From Pseudomonadota bacterium (GTDB lineage Bacteria > Pseudomonadota > Alphaproteobacteria > Rhodobacterales > Rhodobacteraceae), in assembly GCA_020161655.1 (NCBI GenBank), contig JAIUPC010000012.1:1-64000 (forward strand): a DNA stretch of 64,000 nt. The letters are read 5' to 3'. Positions 1 to 8,852 of this stretch are shown here, in pieces; positions within the stretch are counted from its first letter, which is position 1; every line of letters begins with the position of its first letter. The notes below the pieces were generated by a model. That model saw only the letters and a program-made list of their open reading frames with translations, was not told the origin of the DNA and ran no database searches. Position numbers and translations under genes: made by a program.

Positions 1-78
1 AGAACCACGCTTCTTCAGCGAGGCGGTGTAGCCGGACCAGTTCGTGGGGCGGTAGCGGGCAGGTGATGGCTTGCTCAT
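1..78 (-). pseudogene. IS5-family transposase, N-terminal fragment cut by the window edge
   Basis: Read on the minus strand from the ATG at 78, the first 26 codons begin MSKPSPARYRPTNWSGYTAS and continue LKKRGS. This is the typical N-terminus of IS5-family (IS427-like) DDE transposases, which usually start MSKPxPxxYRTTNW. The gene runs off the left edge, so whether it is intact cannot be judged. The element's own end probably lies within about 40 bases upstream of the ATG, near a GATTC-rich imperfect palindrome at 99-116, but no partner inverted repeat is visible. It lies downstream of the kinase gene and reads in the same direction. Confidence 0.8.
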
Positions 79-186
79 GCCGCCTGCCTAACTGCATGGA
101 TTCGCGATGTGAATCCTACAACGTCAGAGTTGTGCAACAACACCTGGCTGTGATCGATTCAACTCGCAAACAGCCGAAAAAGCGCG

Positions 187-1824
187 TTAACGCACCGCTT
201 CCAACCGCGCGGCGATCTGCTCGAAAAGACGCGCCACCGCTTCGGCGCCGGGGTCATTGTGTCCGGCAAGACTTTCGGCGGCGAGATAGGAAGCACGTCC
301 CGCCCTCGCCTGGGTGATCGTTGCGGTCATGTCCGCGCCTTTTCGCGCCGCCGCTGCCGCCGCGACGAGGCCGTCGGGCAGGGCGTCGAGCGCGGGTTTG
401 AGCGCGTCGATCATGGTGCGATCGCCGGGCTGTGCACCGCCCACCTGCTGGACCCTGTCGAGCCCGGCCTTGAGCGCCCCGACAAGGCCGGCGCCACGCG
501 CCGATGCATCGCCGGCCGCGACGAAGAATATCGCGAGGAGAACGCCGGAAGACCCGCCCATGGTTTGACTGAGCTCGAGCCCGATCGCACGATACAATTG
601 CGTCAGATCCGCGAGCGGCAGCCGCTCGAGCGCATCGAGAAGCGCCCGCGCCGCGGTCGCAAGCGTCGACCCCGTATCGCCATCGCCCGAGCGCGCATCG
701 AGCTTGTTCAGTTCGTTCTCGGCGGCGATCAGGATCGAGCAGCATTGCTTGATGAAGGCTGCCGTCTCGGGGCTGCGCGATGGGATCGGCTGGATCGGGG
801 TGAGGCCGTCCGGCAGCGGCATGAGTTCGATCTGGCCGACCCTGCTGCACCCGGGCCAGGCGCGCGGCGCGACCGGCGCATGGAGCGCGTCGTCCTCGGT
901 CGAGCCCAGCGGCAGAAGTGAGATCGAAAAGCCCTGCATGTCGAGCGAGGTCATCATCGCCGCGGGCCCGACAACCCACTGGATCCCCGTACCAAGCGAG
1001 GACTTCAGCAGTTCCTCGGTAAGCACGGCCATTTCGAGCGCAGTCGCCCCGCCGAGGTTGTTGATCAGCGCTACATGCGGTCCGGAGCCAACCTCGGGTG
1101 CCAAGCGCTCAACCACCATGGCCACGGCTTCGCGCGCGCTCCTGTAGTCGACCTGCTCGATGCCGGCCTCGCCGTGGATGCCGAGACCGAGCTCAGCATT
1201 GCCGGGGCGGATGCGGTTCTCCTTCGACGAGCCCGGCACCGTGCAGGTGTCGAGCGACATGCCGATCGAAACGACACCGTCGATCACCCGTTCCGCTGCT
1301 TCGGTAACGCGGTCCAGATCGGCGCCGGCCTCGGCCATTGCACCCGCGATCTTGTGTACGAACAGGGTTCCTGCCACGCCTCGGGGCTGCGGCGAGTGCG
1401 GCAGGGCGACATCATCGTCGACGATGACCATGTTCACCCTGACCCCGAAGGCACGCGCGCGTTCGGCCGCGAGACCAAAGTTCAGCCGGTCGCCGGTATA
1501 GTTCTTGACGATCAGCAGGCATCCGGCCTTGCCGGTGACCGACAGGATCGCCGCCAGCACCGCATCGACCGAGGGCGAAGCAAAGACATCACCACAGACC
1601 GCAGCAGTTAGCATGCCCCTGCCGACGAAACCCACATGGCTCGGCTCGTGCCCCGATCCGCCGCCCGAGACCAGCGCGACCCTGGACTTGTCCCAATCCC
1701 TGCGCACCACGACCTTGATGTGCGGATAGCCGTCGAGACGAACAAGTTGCCCCCCGCTGGTCCTCAGCGTGCCGTCGATGGCTTCGGTGACCAGGGTTTC
1801 CTTCGTATTGATGAACTGGTTCAT
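187..1824 (-). CDS. Dihydroxyacetone kinase-type (DhaK-DhaL fusion) ATP-dependent ketose kinase
   Basis: The 545-aa protein is a single-chain ATP-dependent kinase of the dihydroxyacetone/triokinase family, which phosphorylates short ketoses in the cytoplasm. The DhaK part (about residues 1-330) has the substrate-pocket motif GGGSGHEPSH (54-63) and the GIHGEAG motif with the histidine (about 217) that covalently binds the ketose. The DhaL part (about 350-545) has SGDGDTGS (379-386), the Mg-ATP aspartate loop. The start is set at MNQFINTK because the longer reading frame overlaps the neighbouring ATPase gene. It is the last gene of the ABC transporter operon, so its substrate is probably what the transporter imports: dihydroxyacetone from a polyol, or a tetrulose such as erythrulose. 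The exact sugar cannot be decided from sequence. Confidence 0.9.
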   Translation of the reverse strand: MNQFINTKETLVTEAIDGTLRTSGGQLVRLDGYPHIKVVVRRDWDKSRVALVSGGGSGHEPSHVGFVGRGMLTAAVCGDVFASPSVDAVLAAILSVTGKAGCLLIVKNYTGDRLNFGLAAERARAFGVRVNMVIVDDDVALPHSPQPRGVAGTLFVHKIAGAMAEAGADLDRVTEAAERVIDGVVSIGMSLDTCTVPGSSKENRIRPGNAELGLGIHGEAGIEQVDYRSAREAVAMVVERLAPEVGSGPHVALINNLGGATALEMAVLTEELLKSSLGTGIQWVVGPAAMMTSLDMQGFSISLLPLGSTEDDALHAPVAPRAWPGCSRVGQIELMPLPDGLTPIQPIPSRSPETAAFIKQCCSILIAAENELNKLDARSGDGDTGSTLATAARALLDALERLPLADLTQLYRAIGLELSQTMGGSSGVLLAIFFVAAGDASARGAGLVGALKAGLDRVQQVGGAQPGDRTMIDALKPALDALPDGLVAAAAAARKGADMTATITQARAGRASYLAAESLAGHNDPGAEAVARLFEQIAARLEAVR

Positions 1825-1837
1825 GTCTGGCCTCTCC

Positions 1838-2833
1838 TCAGGCGATCCGCTGGCCGCTGGCGTCGAAGTAAAGCGGGTTACGGGGATGGATCTCGATGGT
1901 TTCGCCCGGCTCGGGTTCGCGTCCACCATTCCTCAGCGTCACGATGTCGTGTCCGTCGAGCCTCAGGTGCAGGCGGGTCTGGTCGCCGAGGTGCTCTACG
2001 CGCATGACTTTCGTGGACCGCCCGGCGCCCGTCTCGATATGTTCCGGCCGCAGGCCGATGGTGCGGGCACCCTTCGGGGCACCGGCGAAGATTTCCGCCG
2101 GCAACGTGTTGATCCTCGGTAAACCGAGCCGGCCGGCGACGTACAGGCTGACGGGCGCTTCGTAGATTTCGCGCGGGCTGCCGAACTGGACGAGCCGGCC
2201 CTGGTCGAGCACGCCAACATGAGTCGCCATCGTCATCGCCTCGATCTGGTCGTGCGTGACGTAGAGGACCGTCGCGCCGAGGTCGGACTGGATGCGTTTG
2301 AGCTCAACCCTGAGCTCGGCCCGCAGCTTGGCGTCGAGCGAGCTGAGGGGTTCGTCCATCAGGTAGATCGCGGGCTCGCGCACCAGCGCGCGGCCGATCG
2401 AGACGCGCTGCATCTCTCCGCCCGACAGTTCCGTGGCGCGATTGTCGAGTTTGTGTTCGATATGCAGGACTTCGGCGATGTGCCGGATCTTGCGGGCAAT
2501 TTCATCCTCCGGGGTGCGCAGGATAGGCGAACGCAGCGGAAAGGCGAGGTTGTCGCGCACGCTGAGATGCGGATAGAGCGAATACTGCTGGAACACCATC
2601 GCGACGTTCCGACGTGCCGGTGTGTCGGCGGCGACCGAGCGTCCGTCGATCAGGATGTCGCCGGCGTCCGATCGCTCAAGACCCGAGATCAGCCGCAATA
2701 CCGTCGTCTTGCCCGCGCCGGTCGGGCCGAGCAGGACGACGAAGGCGCCGTCAGGAATGGACAGGGTGACGTTGTCAACGGCCAGCGTCCTGCCGAACCA
2801 CTTGCTTACGTTTCTGAGGGCGACTTCAGACAT
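1838..2833 (-). CDS. Sugar/polyol ABC transporter ATP-binding protein (MalK/UgpC type), second copy
   Basis: The 331-aa cytoplasmic ATPase energises import through the two permeases upstream. It has Walker A GPTGAGKT (36-43), signature LSGGE (136-140), Walker B YLMDEP (157-162) and a C-terminal TOBE-like regulatory region. The ATG used lies inside the end of the preceding ATPase gene (8-base overlap ATGTCTGA), which indicates translational coupling. The operon carries two different ATPases where most carbohydrate importers use one. This matches the glycerol-type ABC transporter layout known in rhizobia, with two ATPases, two permeases, a small membrane protein and a binding protein. The two ATPases probably form a heterodimer; that is inference. 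Confidence 0.92.
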   Translation of the reverse strand: MSEVALRNVSKWFGRTLAVDNVTLSIPDGAFVVLLGPTGAGKTTVLRLISGLERSDAGDILIDGRSVAADTPARRNVAMVFQQYSLYPHLSVRDNLAFPLRSPILRTPEDEIARKIRHIAEVLHIEHKLDNRATELSGGEMQRVSIGRALVREPAIYLMDEPLSSLDAKLRAELRVELKRIQSDLGATVLYVTHDQIEAMTMATHVGVLDQGRLVQFGSPREIYEAPVSLYVAGRLGLPRINTLPAEIFAGAPKGARTIGLRPEHIETGAGRSTKVMRVEHLGDQTRLHLRLDGHDIVTLRNGGREPEPGETIEIHPRNPLYFDASGQRIA

Positions 2834-3923
2834 GGGAGAGCACTCCCTCATTCAGGTCGGAGCGCAGCGCGCGGCCGCTTTGGTTGTCGAACAGCGTGAT
2901 AGTCGCGGGGTCGAATTCCAGCCCGACGTTCTCGCCGGTCCGGGCATAGATGCCTGAGGCTATGCGCGCCTTCACATCCCCGTTTTCGGTGGCCACGGTC
3001 ACGATCTGGGTGGTGCCGAGGTACTCCGTCGCCCGCACCTGCCCGCGGATCTCGGCGCTGTCGCTGAAGCGGATGTGCTCGGGGCGGACGCCGACCACCA
3101 TGTCGCCATCGAAGGGCTCGCGCATCTCCGGCACGGCCATCGTCCGCTGATGGAAGCGGATGGAGGTCGCGCCCGCCTCGACGCTTCCACGAACGCGCAG
3201 GAAGTTCATCGGCGGGTCGCCAATGAAGTTGGCGATGAACATGGTCGCGGGCTTGCTGTAGATGTCCTGAGGCGTGCCGAACTGTTCGATGACCCCGTGG
3301 TTCATCACCACGATCTTGTCGCCCATCTGCATCGCCTCGAGCTGGTCGTGGGTCACGTAGACAGTGGTGGCACCCATCCGGTCGTGCAGCGCGCGCAACT
3401 CCTCCGCCATGTGCTCGCGGAACTCGGCGTCGAGCGCGCCCAAGGGCTCGTCCATCATGAAGGCCTTGGGATTGCGGACGATGGCACGGCCAAGCGCCAC
3501 GCGCTGGCGGTCACCGCCGGAGAGGCCCCCCACGGGACGGTCGAGGATGCCCTCGATGCCGAGGATGCGCGCGACCTCGGCAACCTTTTCGCTGACCTGG
3601 CGGCGGGACATTCCCTGGCTGACGAGAGGATAGGAGATGTTGCGCCGCACGTTCATGTGCGGATAGAGCGCGAACATCTGGAAGACGAAGGCGATGTCGC
3701 GCTGGCTTGCGGGTTTGCGGCTGACCTCCTCGCCGTCGATGTAGATTTCCCCCGAAGTTGGCAGTTCGAGCCCGGCGATCATCCTCAGCGTGGTGGTCTT
3801 GCCGCAGCCGGACGGGCCGAGGAGCATGAAGAATTCGCCGTCCTCAATCTTGAAGGACGAGGACCGCACTGCCGTGAAGGCCCCGAATTCCTTGCGCAAG
3901 TTGCGGATTACGATCTCGGCCAC
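2826..3923 (-). CDS. Sugar/polyol ABC transporter ATP-binding protein (MalK/UgpC type), first copy
   Basis: The 365-aa ATPase has all nucleotide-binding elements intact: Walker A GPSGCGKT (36-43), the Q-loop segment FVFQMFALYPHMNV, signature LSGGD (134-138) and Walker B MMDEP (156-160). It ends in TOBE-type beta segments. It follows the 62-aa membrane protein gene by 4 bases and overlaps the second ATPase by 8 bases. The two ATPases are clearly diverged from one another, for example LSGGD against LSGGE, so this is not a recent duplication. Confidence 0.92.
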   Translation of the reverse strand: MAEIVIRNLRKEFGAFTAVRSSSFKIEDGEFFMLLGPSGCGKTTTLRMIAGLELPTSGEIYIDGEEVSRKPASQRDIAFVFQMFALYPHMNVRRNISYPLVSQGMSRRQVSEKVAEVARILGIEGILDRPVGGLSGGDRQRVALGRAIVRNPKAFMMDEPLGALDAEFREHMAEELRALHDRMGATTVYVTHDQLEAMQMGDKIVVMNHGVIEQFGTPQDIYSKPATMFIANFIGDPPMNFLRVRGSVEAGATSIRFHQRTMAVPEMREPFDGDMVVGVRPEHIRFSDSAEIRGQVRATEYLGTTQIVTVATENGDVKARIASGIYARTGENVGLEFDPATITLFDNQSGRALRSDLNEGVLSHV

Positions 3924-3927
3924 GGTC

Positions 3928-4116
3928 TCACTCCGGGAAATGGCTGACGACGATGAACATCACCGTGCCGATCAGCGTGACGATGAAGGAGGCGCTGAAG
4001 AGCGCGATCATGAAGGGCTGCATCAACATCGCCACGCCGAGCGCGATCAGGATCGAGGCGACCATTTCCCAGGGGCCGCGGCGCAGGTGCAGAAGCCCGT
4101 CGATGAACGTTTTCAT
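3928..4116 (-). CDS. Small two-helix membrane protein of the ABC transporter operon
   Basis: The 62-aa protein starts MKTFIDGLLHLRRGPWEM and is mostly two hydrophobic segments (about residues 17-36 and 39-57) with a short basic N-terminus. Its ATG shares bases with the stop of the permease gene upstream (ATGA), and the first ATPase starts 4 bases downstream, so it is almost certainly translated. Small membrane proteins of unknown role (GlpU/DUF2160-like) sit at this position in glycerol ABC operons of rhizobia. This one is shorter than those, so membership of that family is a suggestion only. It may be an accessory subunit of the importer. Confidence 0.7.
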   Translation of the reverse strand: MKTFIDGLLHLRRGPWEMVASILIALGVAMLMQPFMIALFSASFIVTLIGTVMFIVVSHFPE

Positions 4117-5048
4117 TTCCGCACCGCTCCGAAGGTGATGCCGCGCAAGAGGTGCTTGCGCAGGATGATGGTGAAGACCATGACCGGCACGAGGAACACG
4201 GTGGCGCCCGCGGCCACGGCCGGCCAGTCCTGTCCACCGACTCCGATGATCGTCGGGATGAAGGGCGGCGCGGTTTGGGCCGTTCCGCTCGTCAGCAGCG
4301 CCGCGAAGGCGTATTCGTTCCAGGCGAAGATCAGGCAAAAGATCGCGGTCGAGGCGATGCCGGTCGCCGCCTGCGGCAGCACGACCTTGTAGAAGGCCTG
4401 GAAGCGGGTGTATCCGTCGATCAGTGCGGCCTCTTCGTATTCGCGCGGAATCTCGTCGATGAAGCCCTTGAGCAGCCAGACGGCGAGCGAGATGTTGACT
4501 GCGGTATAGAGCAGGATCATTCCGAGGTGGGTGTCGGACAACCCAAGCGAGCGGAACATCAGGAAGATCGGGATTGCCACAGCGATGGGCGGCATCATCC
4601 GCGTCGACAGGATGAAGAACAGAAGGTCGTCCTTCAGCGGAACCTTGAAGCGCGAAAAGGCGTAGGCCGCGAGCGTGCCGAGGAAGACCGAAAGGAAGGT
4701 CGAACCGAAGCCGATGATGACCGAATTCAGGAACCGTTCGCCATAGCGCGAGGGGCCGACGATCACCATGTCGTATTTGCGGACGATCTCCTCGTACCAT
4801 GTCTGGGGCGGATGGGCCGCGAGAAACTCCTGGGTCTGCCGCGTCCGCGTAGTGAAGAGGTTCACATAACCTTCCAGCGAGGGCTCGAAGATGACCTTCG
4901 GCGGGTAGGCGATGGCATCTGCCGGCGTCTTGAAGCCTGTCGTCAGGATCCAGATCAAGGGCAGGATGGTGACAAGTGCGTAGCCGACGACAAGGATGCC
5001 GGCGACCCACTTCTGCCGCGGCGTGGGTTCGGTGATCGAATTGCTCAT
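4113..5048 (-). CDS. Sugar/polyol ABC transporter permease (MalG type)
   Basis: The 311-aa inner-membrane permease has about six hydrophobic segments. The EAA loop that docks the ATPase reads YEEAALIDGYTRFQAFYKVV. The N-terminal helix (WVAGILVVGYALVTILPLIW) and a long periplasmic loop before the second helix fit the MalG/AraQ branch. The start at MSNSITEP overlaps the stop of the upstream permease by four bases (ATGA), and its own stop overlaps the next gene in the same way. It pairs with the upstream permease to form the channel. Confidence 0.93.
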   Translation of the reverse strand: MSNSITEPTPRQKWVAGILVVGYALVTILPLIWILTTGFKTPADAIAYPPKVIFEPSLEGYVNLFTTRTRQTQEFLAAHPPQTWYEEIVRKYDMVIVGPSRYGERFLNSVIIGFGSTFLSVFLGTLAAYAFSRFKVPLKDDLLFFILSTRMMPPIAVAIPIFLMFRSLGLSDTHLGMILLYTAVNISLAVWLLKGFIDEIPREYEEAALIDGYTRFQAFYKVVLPQAATGIASTAIFCLIFAWNEYAFAALLTSGTAQTAPPFIPTIIGVGGQDWPAVAAGATVFLVPVMVFTIILRKHLLRGITFGAVRK

Positions 5049-5992
5049 CTTTCCTTCACCTTGTTCAGCGCCTTCACATAGATCGACGCGAGGCCGAAAA
5101 TGGTCACGAACAGGATCACCGCGTAGGCCGAGGCATAGCCGGTGCGCCACTTCTCGAAGGCTTCGCGCTTGAGATTGATTGAGGTGAGTTCCGTGGTGGA
5201 GCCAGGGCCGCCGCCCGTGAGCTGCACGACGAGGTCGAACATCTTGAAGTTCTCGATGCCCCGGAAAAGCACCGCGAGCATGAGAAACGGCAACACCATC
5301 GGCAGCGTGATCGTCCAGAACTGCCGCCATCTCGAGGCGCGGTCGATTTCGGCCGCCTCGTAGATGTAGCCGGGGATCGAACGCAGCCCGGCGAGGCAGA
5401 TCAGCATGACGAAGGGCGTCCACATCCATGTGTCAACGATGACGATAGCCCAAGGCGCCAGCGGCACGTCGCCGATCATCTGGAACGACGCCGGGTCGAC
5501 GCCGGTGAAGAACGAGACGATGTAGTTGAAGAAGCCGATCTGCGGCTGGTACAGGAAGGTCCAGAAGTTCCCCACCACCGCCGGGCTCAGCATCATCGGC
5601 AGAACGATGATCGTGGTCCAGAGGTCGTTGCCCTTGAACTTCCGGTTGATGAGCCAGGCCAGCGTGAAACCGATGAGCACCTGCAAAAGTATCGTCCAGA
5701 ACAGGAAATGCGCGGTCGCCTGCATCGTCAGCCAGATGTCGCCGTCCGTCAGAATGCGCTGGTAGTTCTCGAACCCGACATACTCGATCGCTCGGTTCGG
5801 CCGGTTGGCGCGGAAATTGGTGAAGCTGAGGTTGATCGTCCAGATCAGCGGGAAGATGTTCACCGCGAGCAGAAGCAGGATTGTCGGGGAAACAAATATC
5901 CAAGCGACGGTCCGGTCCGACAACCCGCGGATCCGGCGCGCGATCTCGGGCGGCGTCGCCCTGGCCGCGCGTTGCATCGGTGAATCGAACAC
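5045..5992 (-). CDS. Sugar/polyol ABC transporter permease (MalF type)
   Basis: The 315-aa inner-membrane permease has six predicted helices and the EAA loop YEAAEIDRASRWRQFWTITL. I chose the GTG start at 5992 (MFDSPMQRAARA) because a GGGAGG ribosome-binding site lies 7 bases before it. An ATG five codons later would be 22 bases from that site. It follows the binding-protein gene by about 80 bases and overlaps the MalG-type permease by four bases. It forms the translocation pore with that permease; the substrate is probably a short polyol or ketose, judging from the kinase at the end of the operon. Confidence 0.92.
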   Translation of the reverse strand: MFDSPMQRAARATPPEIARRIRGLSDRTVAWIFVSPTILLLLAVNIFPLIWTINLSFTNFRANRPNRAIEYVGFENYQRILTDGDIWLTMQATAHFLFWTILLQVLIGFTLAWLINRKFKGNDLWTTIIVLPMMLSPAVVGNFWTFLYQPQIGFFNYIVSFFTGVDPASFQMIGDVPLAPWAIVIVDTWMWTPFVMLICLAGLRSIPGYIYEAAEIDRASRWRQFWTITLPMVLPFLMLAVLFRGIENFKMFDLVVQLTGGGPGSTTELTSINLKREAFEKWRTGYASAYAVILFVTIFGLASIYVKALNKVKER

Positions 5993-6071
5993 TGGCCTTC
6001 CTCCCGTTCCGGACTTGCCGCGCTGAGGCTGCTCCCCGCCCGGTCGTCCGGGCGGGGCCAGTCGCGTCGGG

Positions 6072-7394
6072 TCAGAGCAGACCTTCGTCCTCGAAGATCG
6101 CCGTCCAATCCTTCGCAAGGCTGTCGAGCGCCTCCTGCGCCGTGCCTTGCCCCGCGACGACATAGTCGTGCACGCGCTTCTGCATCGCGAGCATAAGATC
6201 GGCATAGGCGGGCTCTGCCCAGAAGTCTTTCACGATCGCCATCGAGTCGAGGAAGGTCTGCGCATAGGGCTGGCTGGTGGCGAAGGCGGGATCCTCAACC
6301 ACGGCCTTGAGCGCGGAGTAGCCGCCCAGTTGCCACCATTTCGCCTGCACCTCGGGCTGCGCGAACCATTTGATGTATTGCAGCGCCGCATCCTTCTGGT
6401 CGGAATTGGCAACGACCGAGATGCCCTGCCCGCCAAGTTGCGCGAAATGGCCGCCGGGACCCGCCGGGTTCGGGAAATAGCCGGACTTGTCGCCGCCCAC
6501 GTTCGCATCCGCGTTCACGCCGGGCCAGATGAAGGCGAAATTCATCTGGAGCGCCACCTGTCCTGACTTGTAGGCATCGATGTCCTCGGACATGTACCAG
6601 TCCGACGAGCCCGGCGGCGTGCAGCAATCGTAGAGCGCCTTGTAGAACTCGAGCCCCTTCGCCGCCTCGGGCGAGTTGACGAAGCCTTGAAGCTCATAGG
6701 GGTTTGCCGGGCTGCCGTATTGGAACCCGTAGTTGTAGAGCGCGTTTGTCACGCCCATGGTGATCCCCTCCGAGCCGCGCTCGGTATAGATCGCGGCGCC
6801 GTAGACGGTGGTTCCGTCGATCTCGCGGCCCTGGAAGAACTTGGCGATGTCCATCAGCTGGTCGAGCGTCTCGGGAACACCGAGGTCGCGGCCGTAGGTT
6901 TTCTTGAACTCGGTCTGAAGCTCGGGCCGCGAGAACCAGTCCTTGCGGTAGGTCCAGCCCACCACGTCGCCGAAGGCTGGCAGCGCCCAGTAGTTGGGGG
7001 TGTTCTTGGGCCATTCCGCATAGCCAACGACGGTCGCCGGAATGAAATCGTCCATCTTGATGCCTTCGGCATCGAAGAAATCGTTGAGCTTGATGTAGTT
7101 GCCGTTCTCGGCCGCACCACCGATCCACTGGCTGTCGCCGATCATCAGGTCACAGAGCTTGCCGCCGGAGTTGAGTTCGTTGAGCATCCGGTCGGCGAAG
7201 TTCGGCCACGGCACGAACTCGAAGCTCATCTTGTGGCCGCTCTGGGCCTCGAAGTCCTTGGAAAGCTCGACCAGCGCGTTCGCCGGATCCCATGCGGCCC
7301 AGCATAGCGTCAGGTCATCGGCGGATGCCGCAGTGGCCGCGAGGCCGGAGACCGCCGCAAGGACGGGCGCCGCGAGGCAGCTGGATGTCTTCAT
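6072..7394 (-). CDS. Periplasmic sugar/polyol-binding protein of the ABC transporter
   Basis: The 440-aa family 1 extracellular solute-binding protein delivers substrate to the permeases. The N-terminus is a Sec signal peptide with the cleavage site probably after ATAASA, giving a mature start DDLTLCWAAW. The aromatic-rich mature sequence (PWPNFADRML, GDSQWIGGAAENG) is typical of carbohydrate-binding members. The second of two ATG codons was chosen because it lies 9 bases after GGGAGG; the other lies only 3 bases away. It is the first gene of the operon and sits directly downstream of two operator-like sites. The ligand cannot be read from sequence. Confidence 0.92.
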   Translation of the reverse strand: MKTSSCLAAPVLAAVSGLAATAASADDLTLCWAAWDPANALVELSKDFEAQSGHKMSFEFVPWPNFADRMLNELNSGGKLCDLMIGDSQWIGGAAENGNYIKLNDFFDAEGIKMDDFIPATVVGYAEWPKNTPNYWALPAFGDVVGWTYRKDWFSRPELQTEFKKTYGRDLGVPETLDQLMDIAKFFQGREIDGTTVYGAAIYTERGSEGITMGVTNALYNYGFQYGSPANPYELQGFVNSPEAAKGLEFYKALYDCCTPPGSSDWYMSEDIDAYKSGQVALQMNFAFIWPGVNADANVGGDKSGYFPNPAGPGGHFAQLGGQGISVVANSDQKDAALQYIKWFAQPEVQAKWWQLGGYSALKAVVEDPAFATSQPYAQTFLDSMAIVKDFWAEPAYADLMLAMQKRVHDYVVAGQGTAQEALDSLAKDWTAIFEDEGLL

Positions 7395-7399
7395 GGTCA

Positions 7400-7750
7400 T
7401 CTTCCTCCCTTGGTTGTTGGTCGGCCGGGTAACGATGCGACTCGGCTCCCTGCCGAAGGTCGACTCAGATCATAAATGATGTGCGTACCTCAAATCAAGC
7501 GCCAATCAAGAGGTACGCAAGTCATTCTGCGCGCGGCCCTGAAGGGTTCCGCGTTCAAGATGTGCTTCGGGACATCCACACCGGCGAACGGCATTGAAGT
7601 AGCCGCGAATTTGTCCGGCCTGTTGTCGCGGCGGCGATCTCCGCCCCCGGCGCAATCACAGACGCGGGCTTGGTGCGGATCCTGCTCGTTCCGCCCGCTG
7701 GACAGGAAAAGGAAGCGACATCTGCGCCCGAAGGAAGCGAATCGGACGGG
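7400..7750. other. 350-base intergenic region, operon promoter zone
   Basis: This gap separates the regulator stop from the binding-protein start, both on the minus strand. It holds the two operator-like half-sites listed separately. I found no convincing -35/-10 pair and no further gene. The short reading frames in it on both strands have no recognisable family. Confidence 0.5.
7482..7519. promoter_or_regulatory. Paired inverted operator-like sites before the transporter operon
   Basis: A perfect 10-base inverted repeat, TGCGTACCTC at 7482-7491 and GAGGTACGCA at 7510-7519, has its GTAC centres 28 bases apart. The same core (GAGGTACG followed by TCA) recurs once more just upstream of the LacI-type gene at 8813-8824. 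LacI-family operators are typically short palindromes with a central base step. The core TGAGGTACGTCA is itself close to palindromic around GTAC. The shared sites suggest that the regulator controls both the operon and itself. Confidence 0.65.
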
Positions 7751-8779
7751 TCAGATAAGATTTTCGCGGATGACGATTTCGATCCGGATCTTTTCCTGCG
7801 ACTCGACGATGTCGACCCCATCGCATTTGGCCCGCAGGACGCGGGCAGCGCTCCGGATCAGGTGACCTACGTTCTGCGTTATGATGACGTCGACGACGCC
7901 CCTTTGCAGCGCCTCGCGGGACAAAGGCGTGAGTTCATGGCCGACGACGGTGACGCGCCCGGCCATCGACCGTTCTTCGAGCACTTTCGTTACGCTGCGC
8001 AATCCCGCCCCGGCGCAATAAAGCCCGATGACGTCCGGGTGGCGGTCGAGGCAGGCGCGCGTGATTTCGGCCGGCAGATCCTGCTCGCCGCGACCTTCAA
8101 GCGACGGAAGGGTAGCCAGAAGCGGAAAATCCCGTGCAATTACAGCGTCGAAGCCAAGCCGGCGCTCAGCCATATCACGCTCGTTGGTGGAATTGACCAC
8201 CACGGCGATCTTGCCTTCCCTCTGCCCGAGGAAGCGCCCCATCAGTACGCCCGCAGTGCGCCCGGAGGCCACGTTATCCACGCCTACGAAGTGATCGCGC
8301 TCCGATTTCGGCTGGTCGGTCACCAGTGTCACCACGATGCGTCCCGCCTGCTTGATCCGCATGATCATGTCGCGCACGGTCGGAGTTTCGTTGGCCATGA
8401 TCGCAACGCCGTCGATGTTCTTCTCGAGAATTTCCTGCTGCACCCGCATCATCGACAGCGGATCCTGCAGAGATACGTTGATGACACGCATTTCCGACCT
8501 GTCGGCGATGTTCGACACGGCCGCCTCGGCGATTGCGCGACGGATCTCCTGCAAGAACTGGCTTTGACCCTCGGGAAGCAGGAAGGCGAAGCGATACTGG
8601 CGCTGCCGGGCGAGGTTGGCGGCCGAGATGTCGCGAACATAGCCGAGGCTGCCGATCGCCTTCTGGACCTTCTCGACGGTCTTTCCGCGGACCCCCGGAC
8701 GTGCGTTCAGGACACGGTCCACCGTCGCGAGACTGACGCCTGCTTCCTTCGCGATATCATGAACCGTCGGCTTGCCCAT
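7751..8779 (-). CDS. LacI-family transcriptional regulator of the polyol/ketose operon
   Basis: The 342-aa regulator has an N-terminal LacI helix-turn-helix (about residues 1-55: TVHDIAKEAGVSLATVDRVL, then LNARPGVRGKT) followed by a periplasmic-binding-protein-like sensor domain (from YRFAFLLPEGQSQF). The start at MGKPTVHD has GGAGG five bases upstream; two in-frame codons further upstream lack a site. It lies directly upstream of, and in line with, the transport operon. Operator-like sites are found before both. The effector is presumably the transported sugar or its phosphate. Confidence 0.93.
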   Translation of the reverse strand: MGKPTVHDIAKEAGVSLATVDRVLNARPGVRGKTVEKVQKAIGSLGYVRDISAANLARQRQYRFAFLLPEGQSQFLQEIRRAIAEAAVSNIADRSEMRVINVSLQDPLSMMRVQQEILEKNIDGVAIMANETPTVRDMIMRIKQAGRIVVTLVTDQPKSERDHFVGVDNVASGRTAGVLMGRFLGQREGKIAVVVNSTNERDMAERRLGFDAVIARDFPLLATLPSLEGRGEQDLPAEITRACLDRHPDVIGLYCAGAGLRSVTKVLEERSMAGRVTVVGHELTPLSREALQRGVVDVIITQNVGHLIRSAARVLRAKCDGVDIVESQEKIRIEIVIRENLI

Positions 8780-8812
8780 CTGGCCCTCCTGGTCCATGAG
8801 TAGCCAGAAGGG

Positions 8813-8824
8813 TGAGGTACGTCA
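8813..8824. promoter_or_regulatory. Operator-like palindrome upstream of the LacI regulator
   Basis: TGAGGTACGTCA matches its reverse complement at 10 of 12 positions, is centred on GTAC, and shares GAGGTACG with the two sites before the transport operon. It lies 34 bases before the regulator's ATG, a suitable place for autoregulation. Confidence 0.6.
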
Positions 8825-8852
8825 ATCACCGCTGAATGCAACAAGTAGCCGG

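Noticed and set aside
3928-5010. 360-codon minus-strand frame
   Set aside because: Only its last 62 codons are a gene (the small membrane protein); the rest is out-of-frame translation of the MalG-type permease.
5045-6205. Longer start for the MalF-type permease
   Set aside because: The extra N-terminal residues are Arg-rich with no hydrophobic or family character, and a good ribosome-binding site supports GTG 5992.
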